A stretch of 64,000 nt of DNA from Leptidea sinapis (taxonomy: Eukaryota > Arthropoda > Insecta > Lepidoptera > Pieridae). Every line of letters begins with the position of its first letter. Within the stretch, counting starts at the first letter, position 1. The position numbers were made by a program, and so were the translations under genes. The stretch lies in NCBI RefSeq assembly GCF_905404315.1, contig NC_066301.1:3038001-3102000 (forward strand), in the 5' to 3' direction. This document shows positions 43,559-55,575 of the stretch, piece after piece. Below the pieces are notes generated by a model. It did no database searches, had not been told where the DNA came from, and was given only the letters and a program-made list of their open reading frames with translations.

Positions 43559-44274
43559 TTTTTTGTATATATATTTATTAATAAAAAACAAATTTTACAT
43601 TGCGGTTTCAAAGCACTAAAAACCACTGAGGTTTGTACAATTGCTAAATTAAGTCTACACCAACAGAGTTAAATTAATAAAAGAAAAAATAGTTCACATC
43701 ACTTAGCTATACATTATAATAATACAAATAAAAGTAAAAGTACTTGATACAATTAATAGTTAAGCACGATAAGTTGATCGGTGGTCAGTCAAGTCTTAAA
43801 AAGTATTTTTTTAAATTCTGTTTTAAATATGTCTCAGTCAACGAGTCGGTCAAGTCACGTGGCAGTTTATTAATCAGTCTAGGTAATATGTAAGTGGCTG
43901 TTGTTCTTATACCGAACGCATTGGATGCCCGAGGCATATGCAGCCGGTTTAGACTAACAGCGCGCGTATACACGGGGTGATCTATGGCTGTTTTTAATTT
44001 ATTATTAAAATAATTTTCTTTTAGTATTGCATATTCAATTTGCTTAAATATTGATAACACTTGACAATGCTTAAATAGCCCGCTTTCGTTACCCTTAAAT
44101 TTACGTTTAATTTGATTTCATACTATTTTTTTAAGAATTTGAATTTGAATTTTATTAATTTTGTCAAGGTACGAATTGTAAGTACGACCGTAACTGCTCA
44201 GTCCATACTGAACGTACGAGTCGGCTAACGCGTTATAGAGCATTATTAAAACCTACATTCTCAACCTTTATAAG
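43559..44274 (-). pseudogene. LINE reverse transcriptase C-terminus (unit 2)
   Basis: Duplicate of 36005-36720; the 91-codon frame at 43785-44060 is identical to that in unit 1. Confidence 0.6.
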
Positions 44275-45100
44275 GATTTATTAAATAAATTCTTAGTAAT
44301 TAATTATAATAAGTATCTTATTCCATTTCAATTTCTTATTGCAATGGTTTTAAACTCATATTCCGTAGCAGCTGCTCGATTTCTACTTTGAAAGTCGTAA
44401 TGTTAGTGTTTGTTTTGGCACTCTGCCATGTACCCGAAGTGAAACGAATACTGACGGTACACCAGAGTAAATCTCTATGTTGTCACGGACCGTTTGCGGT
44501 CAATTTGGGGCTTCCTTGAGTAGCGGTTTTAGTAACGTTTATCATAGAGGAACGAAGCAGTTTTATGTGTATATTTCTTCCTAACACCCTATGCAGGAAT
44601 GTGAAAGGTTAATCTGTTAAAGAATAGAAGGCAACCGGTGAATTTCTTGGCGAGTAGAGATGCTTTTGGCATTCTTGCTGATGCTATTGAAGTGTTGGTA
44701 GCTAGATAATTAATATGTGGGTAGACATAAATATTGTTTTGTGATATGTCAAGCAGTCTGGATTACACCTTTGGCTATATCACTCGTGATTTCATTTCTC
44801 ATCATCCATATCACTGATGCAAAATAAACCTAAACTAAGTTGTTGTTGTTTTTTCTACTTTACAATATGACATTGTCAATATGCGTAGGTATTACGGTAC
44901 TCTGAGTTAAGTAGGTATAATACTGAATGAACCACATCAATGATGATAGATGTGGCGTTCAGCTCTTGGGCGTCACGGGCTATCCTGCCTTAAATCGGCA
45001 GGCTGTATCAGTTGTCACGCCAGCATTGATGAAGTCATCTGCAGGGCATTTGCCGCTCTTAATTTACCAGCTGTTTTAGAGCATGGTATAATATATATAT

Positions 45101-46828
45101 ATGAGTGAATCCCAATTGGAATTCCTCTATTCGGAGAGATGTAAACTTATTTGGCGCTGGAGGAAGTTAGCGCGTGACCTAAAGTTGGGCGTTGGGTACT
45201 TGGCACCTCTTCTGAGAGCTGCATTCTTGGCTCTAATGAGGTTCATGACGTCAAGCGGGAGTTTATGGTTACCTTAACCACCCGCTCGTTGTCATGGAGA
45301 GCGAACTGCACTGTTTGGATAAGTGCTTTTACCGTGATGTCAATCTTATCCGTACTATCGAAATCGTTGGACGAGATTGCATACGGTGAATTGGGGGCAT
45401 CAAACGTTGAGGCAAGAGATTCCCTGTAACCTTCCCAGTTGGTGAGGGTTTTAGGGTTAGTGGTAGGGGTGGGGACATGAGGCCCGAGCTTGAGGGAGAC
45501 TGGACGATGGTCTGAGCCCAGGTCATCGAGTGGTTCAATCGTCCTTAAATTAAGAGCAACACCCTTGACCAAGGCGATGTCTAAAATATCGGGAGAGTGT
45601 CCTACGTTATCCGGGTAGTGTGTTGGAGAGATAATTGGTTGGACTTAGGACGTATAAGTCCATATAACTAACTAGACGGCGGAGCTTGATGCCATTCCCG
45701 TTTGTGGATAGGCACTTCCGGTCAGTGTGTTTGGAGTTGAAATCTCCAAACAAGATGACTGAGTCACCTAGAGAGAGAAGCGTCTCAAGGTCGCTCTGGA
45801 GAGGGATCTTGTGAGTAGATAGTTAGTTAGTTGTGGTAGATTGAGGCTATGATCAGAGACGGATGTCCTGACATGTCCAACTGGCAAACGGTTGCTTCCA
45901 TGTTGGTAAGCGCTGGAGTAGTGCTATGTCAGCAGTGAAGGGATCTCTTGTAGTAAATGGCTGTGCCTCCACCACGACGGTCGTCGGCTCCGCCATTGTG
46001 TACAAGAGGAACGAAGGGATCGATAAGCCCTTAGAAGCGTCGGGTTTAAGGAATGTTTCTTGGATAAGCAATAGGTCGATATCCTTATTGCGAAAGAATT
46101 CCTTAATCTCTGGGAGGTTGGTGCGCAGGCCGCGCGTATTGAATGAGACAAGTGATACGCCCTGAGGCTTCACTCGACCCGTGTTCTGTGATGAAGCGTT
46201 ATGCGATCGGGACATTGAGACATAGAGTTCACCAAGTCTTGGTGCTCTATCATCGCAATAAGGCGCTCCTTTAGCAGACCTAGCTGCTTTGTATTTATTT
46301 GCTAGAATGTTGAATTCGTTAATGTCGAATTCCCCATTAGTCAAGAAACTCAGAGGGTTATGCACTCCTGGGTCTGGTTGAGGAGGTATTGCCCATCTGC
46401 AGCCACTCGGGGTGACCTGCATGGGGCGGGAGTTGACATTAGATGTCTGGGAGACTGGGGCTGCTTGTCTCCAAAAAGTGGAGAGTAAAGGCCCGGTTGT
46501 CATGTTCCTCAGTTGAGAAAAATTTGCACCAGTGGCCGGAGATGACCCTGGTGTTGAAGACTGCTTCTTAGCAGTCTTCGTTATTGAGGGACGAGGGGTG
46601 CGGGGGCATCCACGGTAGTTCGCTGGATGTCCTTCTTGCCCAAAAAGGACGCAAGCGGTAGGAGTCTCCGCATCACGGGGGCGTTTGCACTCCTTGGTGG
46701 TGTGAGGCTCTAGGCACTTGACGCACCCAAGCGGGGCTGAGCAGTTAGCCGCTGCGTGGCCAAAAAAGCTGGCAGCGATGACACTGCTCTGGGAAGCCCC
46801 TTTGTGTGGAGCTTCCACCCTGATGTTT
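45101..46828 (-). pseudogene. Jockey-like LINE copy 3 with ORF1-ORF2 fusion frame (unit 2)
   Basis: Duplicate of 37547-39274. Here the frame 45853-46818 stays open for 321 codons: ORF1 knuckle region, Pro-rich region, then, through a frameshift in the ORF1 C-terminus (at the ..RSAKGAPYCDD.. part), straight into the ORF2 endonuclease start (VSFNTRGL, LLLIQETFLKPD). Unit 1 has a stop where this copy reads Lys. The endonuclease end is at 45243-45572. The fusion lacks an RT and probably has no function; there is no promoter in view. Confidence 0.78.
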
Positions 46829-48479
46829 TATTCTATTCCCGATCAGTTCAGTGTGCCCCTCGTATATTATATCACAACATAAAGCTTATAAGTATTATGT
46901 GGCAAAAATTAAAATGTAAACGCAAAACAGATAGATAAAAAGTAAAAGTTAAGTTACAATAAATGGGTTAAATTTTATCTTTCATAAAATGTTACATCAT
47001 TGTCTGATTGATACAATGTGGCGTGTGAGATAATATAATATCAAAATATATGTAAGTATATATAGTATAGTGTGTGATGTTAAAACGTTACATGACGAGG
47101 GGTTTCTGTAACAAAGGCTTACTATTCTTGCTTATGGCCACGAATAGAGAGAATTCACCGGCATATTATAAAATGAACGTAATATTTATTTATTTATACA
47201 TGACTTAATAAACAACTATTTTTAATTAAATTAATAAACACAAATAAAATTCAAAAACAAAATTTTATGAACGATGCGGAACTCTCGGAATCTTGTAAGC
47301 TTTGTTCAACTCTCAGGTTGTGGCTTCATTTACAGGATCTACTTTACATTTGATATCCTGCTCAAAACCAATATTTGCATATTAGATAGTCTTGAGATGG
47401 TGCTCTTTAGATTAGCTAAACAATTGATTATATTTTTAAAGTGATAACTTCTGGGATTAATCACACAAATAAAATTTGAAGACAAAATTTTAATTTTTAA
47501 AAACTGAGTCAACCGTTCGAGTGACGTATCGTTGGTAAAATATTGTATTATTTGTTCAACTCGCAGGTAAAAAATGAATAAAATAAAACTTAAACAATAT
47601 ATTTAACAATGAAAATTTATTAATAACCAATACCTAGTACATATCATGAAGATACTTGTGATCTTGGCGGGTAAGGTGCCCATAAAACTGGTCACGTTTT
47701 CTCTCTGTATTGCCATACTTATCCTCTGACAGAAGCACCAGACCTTGGGTCACCTGTCCAATTGTTTAGACACCAGGACTACAACTAATTACATTTTTAA
47801 TATTCCATAATTACGTAATTATTTCACGGTAATGTTTTCGAAGTAAAAACTTCTAGAAGCGAGGCAAGTATTTTATTTTGTTGGTCTTAAATAAAACTCA
47901 ACCGTCACGCTTGGCTATATAATGCTTTTTCGTGCAAAATCAAAGTTTAAAAAAAAGTTTTCACTTTTTTCATGTGGTTTTAAAGCACATGCCGATTTCT
48001 TATAGTTGAAATATTTGCTTTATCAGCTTTATAGGTTTAAAGTAAGACATAATTTACGAAACTTATACGATTGGAAAAATCTTTCTGACCTAGTTTTAGT
48101 TTTATTTAAAAAGATTAAAAAAAATTATAGTATCTACCTATGACGAAAATCATAAGTAATCCGTATAAAGTAATGAAAACCTTTATACGTGTTTGAGAAC
48201 TTGCAAAAATAATAACCTTTCATAAATTAAATAAAATCAAAAATGTTGATTTAATTTTAATTCAAAATTTTTGGCAGGTATACGTAATGTTATTTCAGAA
48301 TTTTTGCCTGAATATTAATATCCTCAAACCTCCAACAAAATTAAAAATTCCATGCGCGATTCATGTTTAATAAAGGGTATAAATATTGGCTCAACGAAGG
48401 CAAAAGTAAGAGTGTAAGCTGGGGTAATTTTATTAACAACATCCACATACGTGGCAGCGTTATAAGATAAATTCAAGTT
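46829..48479 (+). repeat. Tandem array unit 3, partial (1,651 bp)
   Basis: Matches 31721-33371 and 39275-40925, then diverges after ATTCAAGTT. Contains the mariner 5' end (46829-46862) and the degenerate foldback element (47258-47558). After 48479 the sequence is unrelated to the unit. Confidence 0.92.
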
Positions 48480-48502
48480 AAGAATAGGGTACTATAGATA
48501 AA

Positions 48503-49179
48503 GATCCCGCCGCTCGATTTTGCAGGTACTAGTTTTTTTTAATGAAACTAATTTGAAATGAACGTTTAGAGAGTATGCAATGAATTAACGACAGATTGCC
48601 TATAAAATTTGGTCGCAATTACCTGTAATTTATTTGAGTATAGTTAATTTTCCGATGTAAATTGTAATAACATGTGTTATTTTTTATAATTTGTACGTCA
48701 TTTTAAAGGAAATTATGTAAAAAATTTAACAAAAATATGGTTGCCAACTCTCAGTCAGCTGCAACATTATCGTTGCCAGGTGAAACAGATACAATATTTT
48801 TGTTCTGTTTTTTTTTTTTTATTTTAATACAAAATTGAAGTTTTATATTATACTATTTACGATAAACTATGTTTACCAGTAACAAAATGGCTGCAAGCAG
48901 ATGTTGTCTGCAAGTATATTTTTATAAATCAATGTAATTTTAAAGGTAATTATGTCATGAATGTCAATAAAAGTGGTTGCCAGCTCTCTGTCAGCCGCAA
49001 CGTTAGGGTTGCCAGGTATAAACAAGTATTTTATTGTAAATGTTTTTTTTTTTTCAATTCCTTACATATTTTTTATAGGCAACCGTTCGTATCGTTAATA
49101 GATTGCATACTCCCTAAACATTCATTTAAAATTAGTTTTGTCAAAAAAACGAGTACCTGTAGAATTGAGCAGTGAGATC
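48503..49179. mobile_element. TIR element (about 680 bp) at the array border
   Basis: Left arm from GATCCCGCCGCTCGATTTTG (48503) to GATTGCCTATAAAA (about 48609) is inverted at the right from TTTTATAGGCAACCG (about 49071) to GCAGTGAGATC (49179). Shared blocks include CAGGTACT, AAACTAATTT, AGTATGCAAT and TTGCCTATAAAA. The inside holds two diverged direct repeats (about 48650-48800 and 48880-49030) sharing TGGTTGCCA.CTCT and GTTGCCAGGT. No transposase is visible, so it is non-autonomous. The superfamily is unknown. Confidence 0.58.
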
Positions 49180-49663
49180 GATTATATCGATCTAGGTCAT
49201 TTTCACATTTATAACTTTGATGAGATATTGATCTAAAAGGTCTTGTTTATTTTTTAATAAATCAAAAATATATCTAATGATTTATTATGAAATTAATATT
49301 TACATATTGATATTGATAAGAGATTAAAACGTGTTTTCTTATTTAGTGGCCACATCACACAATTCTTTAGAATCGCTGAGTAACTCTGCTACAATAAAAT
49401 TACTATTTCTATAGTATGGATTTTTATTTGAAAAACATATTTCTTGTATCGTAACCCTATTTCTATATTTTTAATTCTTCATTTTGTATACTAGTTGCTT
49501 TTGGACTATTATAGTTGCAGTTGATGTATTATAGTTTTTATGCAAATACCTTCTTCTTTTAATACCTTCTTTTTTCTTTCTAATTCCAAAGCGTCACTAG
49601 TGCATGAGTAAATTAAAAAAAAAAACTTGAGCTAGCATATTTTATTTTTATTTTTTGAAGAGA
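49180..49663. other. No recognisable feature
   Basis: AT-rich DNA; GATCGATTATATCGATC (49176-49192) is a small palindrome at the TIR element edge. Confidence 0.4.
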
Positions 49664-49970
49664 TGTTCGTACGACACGCCACAAATTAGGATATCATCTC
49701 CACCAACTGAATGTGTAGTGGTCCACCACAGTGCTCTTTTCAAGGAGCTTTCTTCCACGTACTACAAAGCTATGGAATGAGCTTCGTTGTGCGGTGTGTC
49801 GGGGACGATACGACATGAGTAAATTCAAAAAAAGCGCGTTCACTTTCCTTAAAGGCCGGCAAAGCTCCTGTGATTTCTCTGGTGTTGCAAGAGAATGTGG
49901 GCGTCGGTGATCACTTAACACTTAAGTGAACCGTATGCTCGTTTGTCCTCATTTTTCCATTTAAAAAAAA
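49664..49970 (+). mobile_element. 3' end of a family A LINE
   Basis: Begins with CGTACGACACGCCACAAATT and runs through the RT C-terminus (read in the SKFKKSAFTFLKGRQ frame) and 3' UTR to an A8 tail (49963-49970). 5'-truncated; several differences from the 62 kb copy. Confidence 0.7.
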
Positions 49971-50220
49971 CAGACATTCACTTGCCGCTCGAGTAAAAAG
50001 ACTGACAGAATCTTGACAGAATGCTTTGAATAATAGCACTTCAATATTATTTGTACTCCGATCAAACCTCCTGGGGAGTATGTTGCTCCTCACTGACACT
50101 AAGACCGACTAGCAGTAGCGGCTTGTATTAATTACTGTAAAGAACTGGCGCACATCTTCCGTCTCTGCACCTCAGTATGACAGCGGTAGTCATAGACATT
50201 CCTATGTCCTTATTATACTA

Positions 50221-50289
50221 ATTAGGAGAATGTAGGCAGCGGTGATAACTTAGTGTCAGGTGAAACGCACACTCGCTTGTCCTTCTTAT
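50221..50289 (+). mobile_element. Small family A LINE 3' fragment
   Basis: Matches only the 3' UTR block (GAATGTAGGCAGCGGTGATA then GTGTCAGGTGAAACGCACAC and CGCTTGTCCTTCTTATT). Confidence 0.5.
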
Positions 50290-51834
50290 TGGTGTTATTG
50301 TCAAGGGCATGCGGAAACATCTTAAAAGCCCATAACAACAAATTTTGTGGTTCCAGTTTGGATGCTCGAGATATCATTACTTCACTATTTAATGAAATAT
50401 ACAGCAATCTATACTGACACCAACGTCCTAGAACGAACCTCCCTTCCAAATTCCAAGTTTGTGGGCTTTGTAGTTTCTAAGATTTCGTTACTAGTCATTC
50501 AGTGAGTAAGTGGTATTTCGCTTTTCGTCATCTAAGAAACGGATTTGAGAAAATCCTTCCATTAGGGGGTGCAAGGGGGGGTCGAAATTTGTAGGAAAGT
50601 TCTTTAAGTTTTTGAAGTTACAGACATGAAAATCGACATTTATTAGTTTTAAATAATAAAAATCTGTATAAGCAATTTTGCAAAATCCCCTTTTAAGTAG
50701 TAGTATGAACTATGAAGTGTCGTTTTTACTAGCGATAGGACTTTTTTCGATAGGTTTTATTGCCCTTCCAACAGGAAAATATTCTCATAGAAAATATACG
50801 CGGAAGAAGTCGCGGGCAACTGCTTATTTTATTTAAAGCATAAATTCATTTTAGACAAATTAAGATAAAGACAAATGGCATTGTTAAAATCATCTTAATT
50901 AAAAATGTCGCAGTTGTATTGTAGATTAGAGGACTAACCTACATCACAATATTTCTTTGCTCCTATTGGAGGCATAGGCTATTTATTGCCTAAAGCGGGT
51001 TCATTCTTGTAATGTAACGTTTGAATTGTTTTTTAGATGATGGTCGTAAAAGTAGATTTATATTCTACTACAAGTAGTACAACTACTATACATTCACCAC
51101 TCGTGACTAATCATCATATCACATAATATAATTAAAATGTGTTTTAATATTTAGGAAATAGAACAGTTTCATTTTTCTTTAATCGTGTATCATATTTACC
51201 GTAACGACAGTTCAATACTGGCCAGAATCTAATAATTTAATTTCAAGAAACTTAAAAAAAATCTACTTTATTATAATATTTATTTAAAGTAATATAATAT
51301 AGTTGGTAAGAATACCAGAGTACAATCAATTTAACTCAATCAAAAGCATGCGTGATAAAGAAATAATATTTTTGTAAGACCGCTATTCAGTTCATTGAAC
51401 AAGCGAGTCAATATTGTTTCGACGTTTGTGTAGAGTGAGATATCAAATCAATTAATCTGTTACAAGTCCATAGCTGAACAAATAGGGCTTCACTTAATTG
51501 CACTTACTCTCCCTGATATTTCTCGTTGTATTGTTCAATCAGTAAGCTTTGATCCACTTGTATTTATTTATCTACTTATTGTCTACCTGAAAAACAAAAT
51601 ATTACACATAAGATTGTCTTTATTATTTATTTAAGCAGATAAGCAAATGATAAACATAAAAAAAAGTTGTCTTAGGACAATTGTATTGGGAATATCTCAC
51701 AACTTCCTTAGGGGATACATAACATTTAATAAGTAATATAGAAATAAAAACAGAAATGATTAAAAACCAAATTTTAGAATTATCTCACAATTACAACTAG
51801 TCTGAAAACTGTGTGTGTGTGTATGTGAGTGAGT
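50290..51834. other. No recognisable feature
   Basis: AT-rich DNA; a (TG)n-like run lies at about 51810-51835. The frame at 50222-50449 is not recognised. Confidence 0.45.
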
Positions 51835-51965
51835 GTGCACATTAATGCGCGCCGCTCAGGATTCTTGAAATACCCAAAAATTCTAAGCGGCACTACGATT
51901 GCGCTCGTCACCCTGAGTAATAAGATCTTAAGCTTAATGCCCAGTAATTTCACTAGCTCTATATA
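51835..51965 (+). repeat. Interspersed repeat family D, partial copy
   Basis: Contains the middle of the family: CCGCTCAGGATTCTTGAAAT, GGCACTACGATTGCGCTCGT and CCCAGTAATTTCACTAGCT. See 11045 and 55279 for longer copies. Confidence 0.6.
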
Positions 51966-52812
51966 TTATTATCTCTCTATGCTCTATAATATAAATAAAA
52001 AACTCTCAGCATTAAACAGTTGTTAAGTCGCAAAGCAACACCAAAAATAATTTCATCAGCCAAACTTTACTGATAAAACATCGGCTTGTATAAAATATTC
52101 ATTTATTACGTAATCTTAAAGTTTAAGAGATCACCTGCCTCTTGAAAAACATAGAATCCTTAGTCTATGTTGTGTGTCTGTCTGTTTCTCTTTCTGTCCC
52201 TCAATCAGAAAAGTATCAAGTTATTACAAATAGTTATTGTTTGCGGTCCTTTTAAACTATAAATCATGTGAATATTAGTCTCAGTGCACAAGTAAATTTA
52301 ATTGTTGTTATATTACAAGTTTGTTTTGTATACCAGACGCAATAATGTTACATTTCAAGTTACCTTTTTTTAATTACTTACGTATATACATAATCATTGT
52401 TGGTACCAAAGAGGATGTTAATTCTACGTGACGGGACTGCCTAAGCATACATTGAAATTTAGTTTAGTATCGAACGTGCAGTGATTTGACATAAGTTCGA
52501 AATAGTAGTAATTACAGTATGGCCATTGGCGACGAAGCATAATCCGGCTAAGTTTGGAATCGAACAGTTGCTTAAAACGTAGTGGATTTCGGCTATCTCC
52601 GTTTTTGACAAGTTTATAGCCATCATCTGTCAATCATTCAATGACTGCACGTTTCGTACAATCCAGTAAATCGCTGTTTTCTCAGAGAGTCTTGCTAGGC
52701 TGGTTGGTATAGGTAAGGCAAAGCTTACGCAATTCCAATTGCCAAGGTCCAAGTCCCAGTGGAATTGTCTTGGTTGATGTTCTAGCTTCATTCAATAACC
52801 TTCAAAATGTAA
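51966..52812. other. No assigned feature
   Basis: A 69-codon minus-strand frame (52424-52633, WPYCNYYYFELMSNHC..) is not recognised. Less AT-rich than neighbours at 52430-52800, so it may be an old transposon piece, but I cannot name it. Confidence 0.35.
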
Positions 52813-52855
52813 ATGTATTGAAAAGGAATAATCCTAGTATTCCTTTTCAATACAT
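52813..52855 (+). repeat. Perfect 18-bp hairpin
   Basis: ATGTATTGAAAAGGAATA (52813-52830), loop ATCCTAG, inverted arm 52838-52855. A smaller hairpin CCTTTCC-CCAA-GGAAAGG follows near 52889. Origin unknown. Confidence 0.6.
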
Positions 52856-52869
52856 CTCAGACCTGATCG

Positions 52870-53779
52870 AGGAACGTCCTTTCCCCAAGGAAAGGGCAAC
52901 CCAGGCGTTATAGTAAGTTTAGACTTGTTTCTTCATTTAATTTAATATAAACTTATGCAGTCAATCTAATTTCATCAAATCCACAGAACAGTTTAAAGAT
53001 ATTTTTATTATTTTCTCTTTTATCTATTCTTTGATCAAATCTCTCTACATCACCAAACTTTGCTCTCTTATTTTTCAAAACTCAAATTTACGTACTCCAC
53101 ATAAATTCAAATTCAAATATTATATCATTTATTGAAAGTCAAAAGCTACCCTTTCGAAATCTTTTTCGAATCGAGAAAAAAGGGCGCAACAAATTCAGCG
53201 GGCTTCCTTTTTTTTCATTCAAAAAAATGGTCACAATGTAATATCGTACAATAAAACTTATTATTAAAGCCTGAGAGCCTGAAAAAGCTGTCGCTGCATT
53301 CCCAATCAGTGGTATCATTTATAAAGTCATTTATGTTGAAGTAACTTTTAGCATACAAACTTTTACAATTCTTTTGAGTTTCGTAATATATTGATTTTAA
53401 GCAATTTCTGGAATATTCTTGTCAAATCATAATATTGTATATTACTACTTACTCGACTAAGCCGAGTAGAAGGCATATTTTACGAGAAGCTTTTATATGT
53501 AACGGAAACGCGTGATTTTTGTAAGTATACCAAATATTTGTTTAATTATTGATTTTGAATTTGAATTTGAATACGATTTAGATAAACGTGTGTGTTACCG
53601 ATATTTTACACATAGGCACAAGTAACTAATGCTGCTAATGAATAAATATGGTAACGTATTTCATATATTATCAGCTAAGCTTAACCACAACCAGCTATTG
53701 TTTGACTAATATCGCTACTCTGATCAGTATAAATCTATATATTAATGCCAAACTCACTGGGTCACCAATAAAGCAACAT
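52870..53779. other. No gene; partial repeat family G near 53122-53210
   Basis: AT-rich DNA. At 53122-53210 ATTTATTGAAAGTCAAAAGCTACC and a GCGGGCTTCC end resemble the repeat blocks at 63300-63475. Nothing else supported. Confidence 0.4.
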
Positions 53780-54560
53780 AGGTGATTCCACGTCACATTA
53801 ATTTGGTACATGACTAGTAGTTTATGTGTGTTTCAAAGGACTAAGATAACAAGTTAGGAAGTGTAGATCTATACACACACTGTTTGGTGTCTTCGTTTTT
53901 GAAGTAAAACTTCTTTAGAATCGTTATGATTTGAAAATCTATGAAACGAAAAAGTAAAACGCAAACACATAAATGTATACGTTTACTATGGTTCAGGATT
54001 CAGCCCGCGAGAGAATGAGACGTACACATAAATAAATTCATAAGATTTAAACGTGGGAGAAAATGAGATAGGAAGTATTATACAGTAGAAAATTTATTGA
54101 ATTAGGCGTTACATTGCGGAAATCCATAATTATACAAATGATTTAGGTTTTCTTTAGTGAGGATGCCTCGTACAGAGGCGAAACACGTGTCGAATTGTTT
54201 TAAAAACAAATATTGGCGGAATTAACACTAAAGAAAACCTAAATCATTTGTATAGCATTATACAGTGTTTTGGTACCAGATCATAGCTGATGAATAGTTT
54301 ATGTGTGTATCAAATAACTAAGATAACAAGTTAAGAAGTGTAGATCTGTGCACACACTGTTCGGTGTATTCATTTTTTAAAGTCACTCATCTATAGAATT
54401 GTTATGATGTGAAAATCTATGAAACGAAATTGCGAGACAATAGAGTATGGTTCAGAATTCAGCCGGAGAGGGAATGAGACAGATACACAAATTCATAAGA
54501 TTTAACCATGGGAGAAAATGAGATAGGAATACAGTGATTTGGTACCAGGCGATCACAGTT
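53780..54560 (+). repeat. Old local direct duplication (period about 477 bp)
   Basis: The segment starting AGTTTATGTGTGTTTCAAAG (53819 on) recurs, diverged, at about 54296 on. Shared blocks: CTAAGATAACAAGTTA, GAAGTGTAGATCT, CACACACTGTT.GGTGT, GAAAATCTATGAAACGAAA, TTCATAAGATTTAA, GGGAGAAAATGAGATAGGAA. The first copy holds the ribozyme-type element at 54086-54256; the second copy ends without it, giving an empty site. Confidence 0.65.
54086..54256 (+). mobile_element. Palindromic ribozyme-type element, copy 2 (ribozyme broken)
   Basis: Same outer ends as 4633-4863, flanked by a 9-bp duplication ATTATACAG (54077-54085 and 54257-54265). A deletion removed the inner part of the left arm and the first half of the hammerhead: the core now reads GTGAGGA where copy 1 has CTGAGGA, so the invariant C is lost. 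Stem II (GCCTC-GTACA-GAGGC), GAAA and GTGTC remain. Loop change GTGTA to GTACA keeps the stem. Confidence 0.6.
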
Positions 54561-54807
54561 GAAGAAGAGATTCAACTATGATAACTACCAAATACATCAT
54601 CAGCCGAAAGACTTCCACTGCCGGACAAAAGCCTCCCCCAAAGATCTCCACAACGATCGGTCCTGAGCTGACCTCATCCAACGAATTCCGTCGATATTGA
54701 CCAGATCGCCGATTCCATCTTATGAGGGGGGGGGGGGGGGGGGGGGGCGGGCTACCAACACTGCGTCTTCTGGTACGTGGTCGCCATTCGAGCTTTTTCT
54801 GCCCCAT
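54553..54807 (-). pseudogene. RTE-type LINE, 3' end with poly-G run
   Basis: Minus-strand frame reads KLEWRPRTRRRSVGSPP, then a proline run made by the G tract, then RWNRRSGQYRRNSLDEVSSG and FGGGFCPAVEVF in shifted frames. This is the C-terminus of an RTE ORF2 (compare 28137-28640). A run of 22 Gs lies at 54726-54747 in the middle. Confidence 0.65.
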
Positions 54808-55278
54808 TGGCCATCTGTCCGTTAAACATTAACTTAATAAAATAATTTTGACTGCCTAAAGTATTTTTTTAAGAGACATCTTGTCATTCCCGAACGTAAC
54901 CATTTTATCCCGGGAGCCACACGTGCAAACTTTAATAAGCAACGACGTCTGATTTGATTTAGAGATATGCTTACATATTCCCTTATAATGTCGTATTTTA
55001 TGGATACTAAACTACAATGCTATAAAGTTATATTGACCCAATAAAACTTGGCTACATAAACAAATAATAAAATTTTATGACTGCTCCACCTTGAGAGCGA
55101 TACGGGTGACATATTGAAGGAAGATGTAGATACGTCTAAAGATTGTTCCTCTTAATAAGGTCTTCCAAAAATGTTGAAGGAATGTCTGGGACATCCATGC
55201 ATATTCCATAAGCATACTTATATTATAAATTCGAAAGTGTCTGTCGGTCTGTTTGTGTTTTACATTTTTTTTATGAAA
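54808..55278. other. No recognisable feature
   Basis: AT-rich spacer; nothing supported. Confidence 0.4.
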
Positions 55279-55575
55279 ATAAGGGATGAGACCAGCAGGA
55301 TGTTCAGCTGTTGGTAATTAATATGCCCTGCCCATTACAATGCAGTGCTGCTCAGTATTATAAAAAAACCCAAAAATTATGAGTGGCACTACAATTGCGC
55401 TCGTCACCTGGAGACATAAGTTGTTAAGTCTCATTTGCCCAGTAATTTCACTAGCTACGGTGCCCTTCAGACCGAACACAGTAATGCTTACACATTACTG
55501 CGCGCCGTTGTGGTACCCATAATCTAGCCGGCATTCGGTGCAAAGGAGTAACCACGGTAAAAAGAGATTTTACCA
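55279..55575 (+). repeat. Interspersed repeat family D, copy 3
   Basis: About 297 bp; the best copy of this family here. Includes GACCAGCAGGATGTTCAGCT, TGCCCATTACAATGCAGTG, AATTGCGCTCGTCACCT, TTTGCCCAGTAATTTCACTA and ATAATCTAGCCGGCAT. Confidence 0.62.

Larger units (their letters stand above)
39275..46828 (+). repeat. Tandem array unit 2 (7,554 bp)
   Basis: Second full unit. Contents in order: mariner 5' end (39275-39308), degenerate foldback (39704-40004), family F repeat (40994-41484), foldback C (41774-42004), foldback B (43044-43418), LINE tail (43559-44274), Jockey-like copy 3 (45101-46828). One difference from unit 1 was detected, T46047. Confidence 0.93.

Noticed and set aside
31721..48479. 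Satellite DNA or rDNA-type array
   Set aside because: The unit is long, only 2.2 copies, made of assorted transposon fragments, with no rRNA sequence.
52424..52633. Possible small gene on the minus strand
   Set aside because: No recognisable motif, stops on either side and no exon-like context; left as unassigned.
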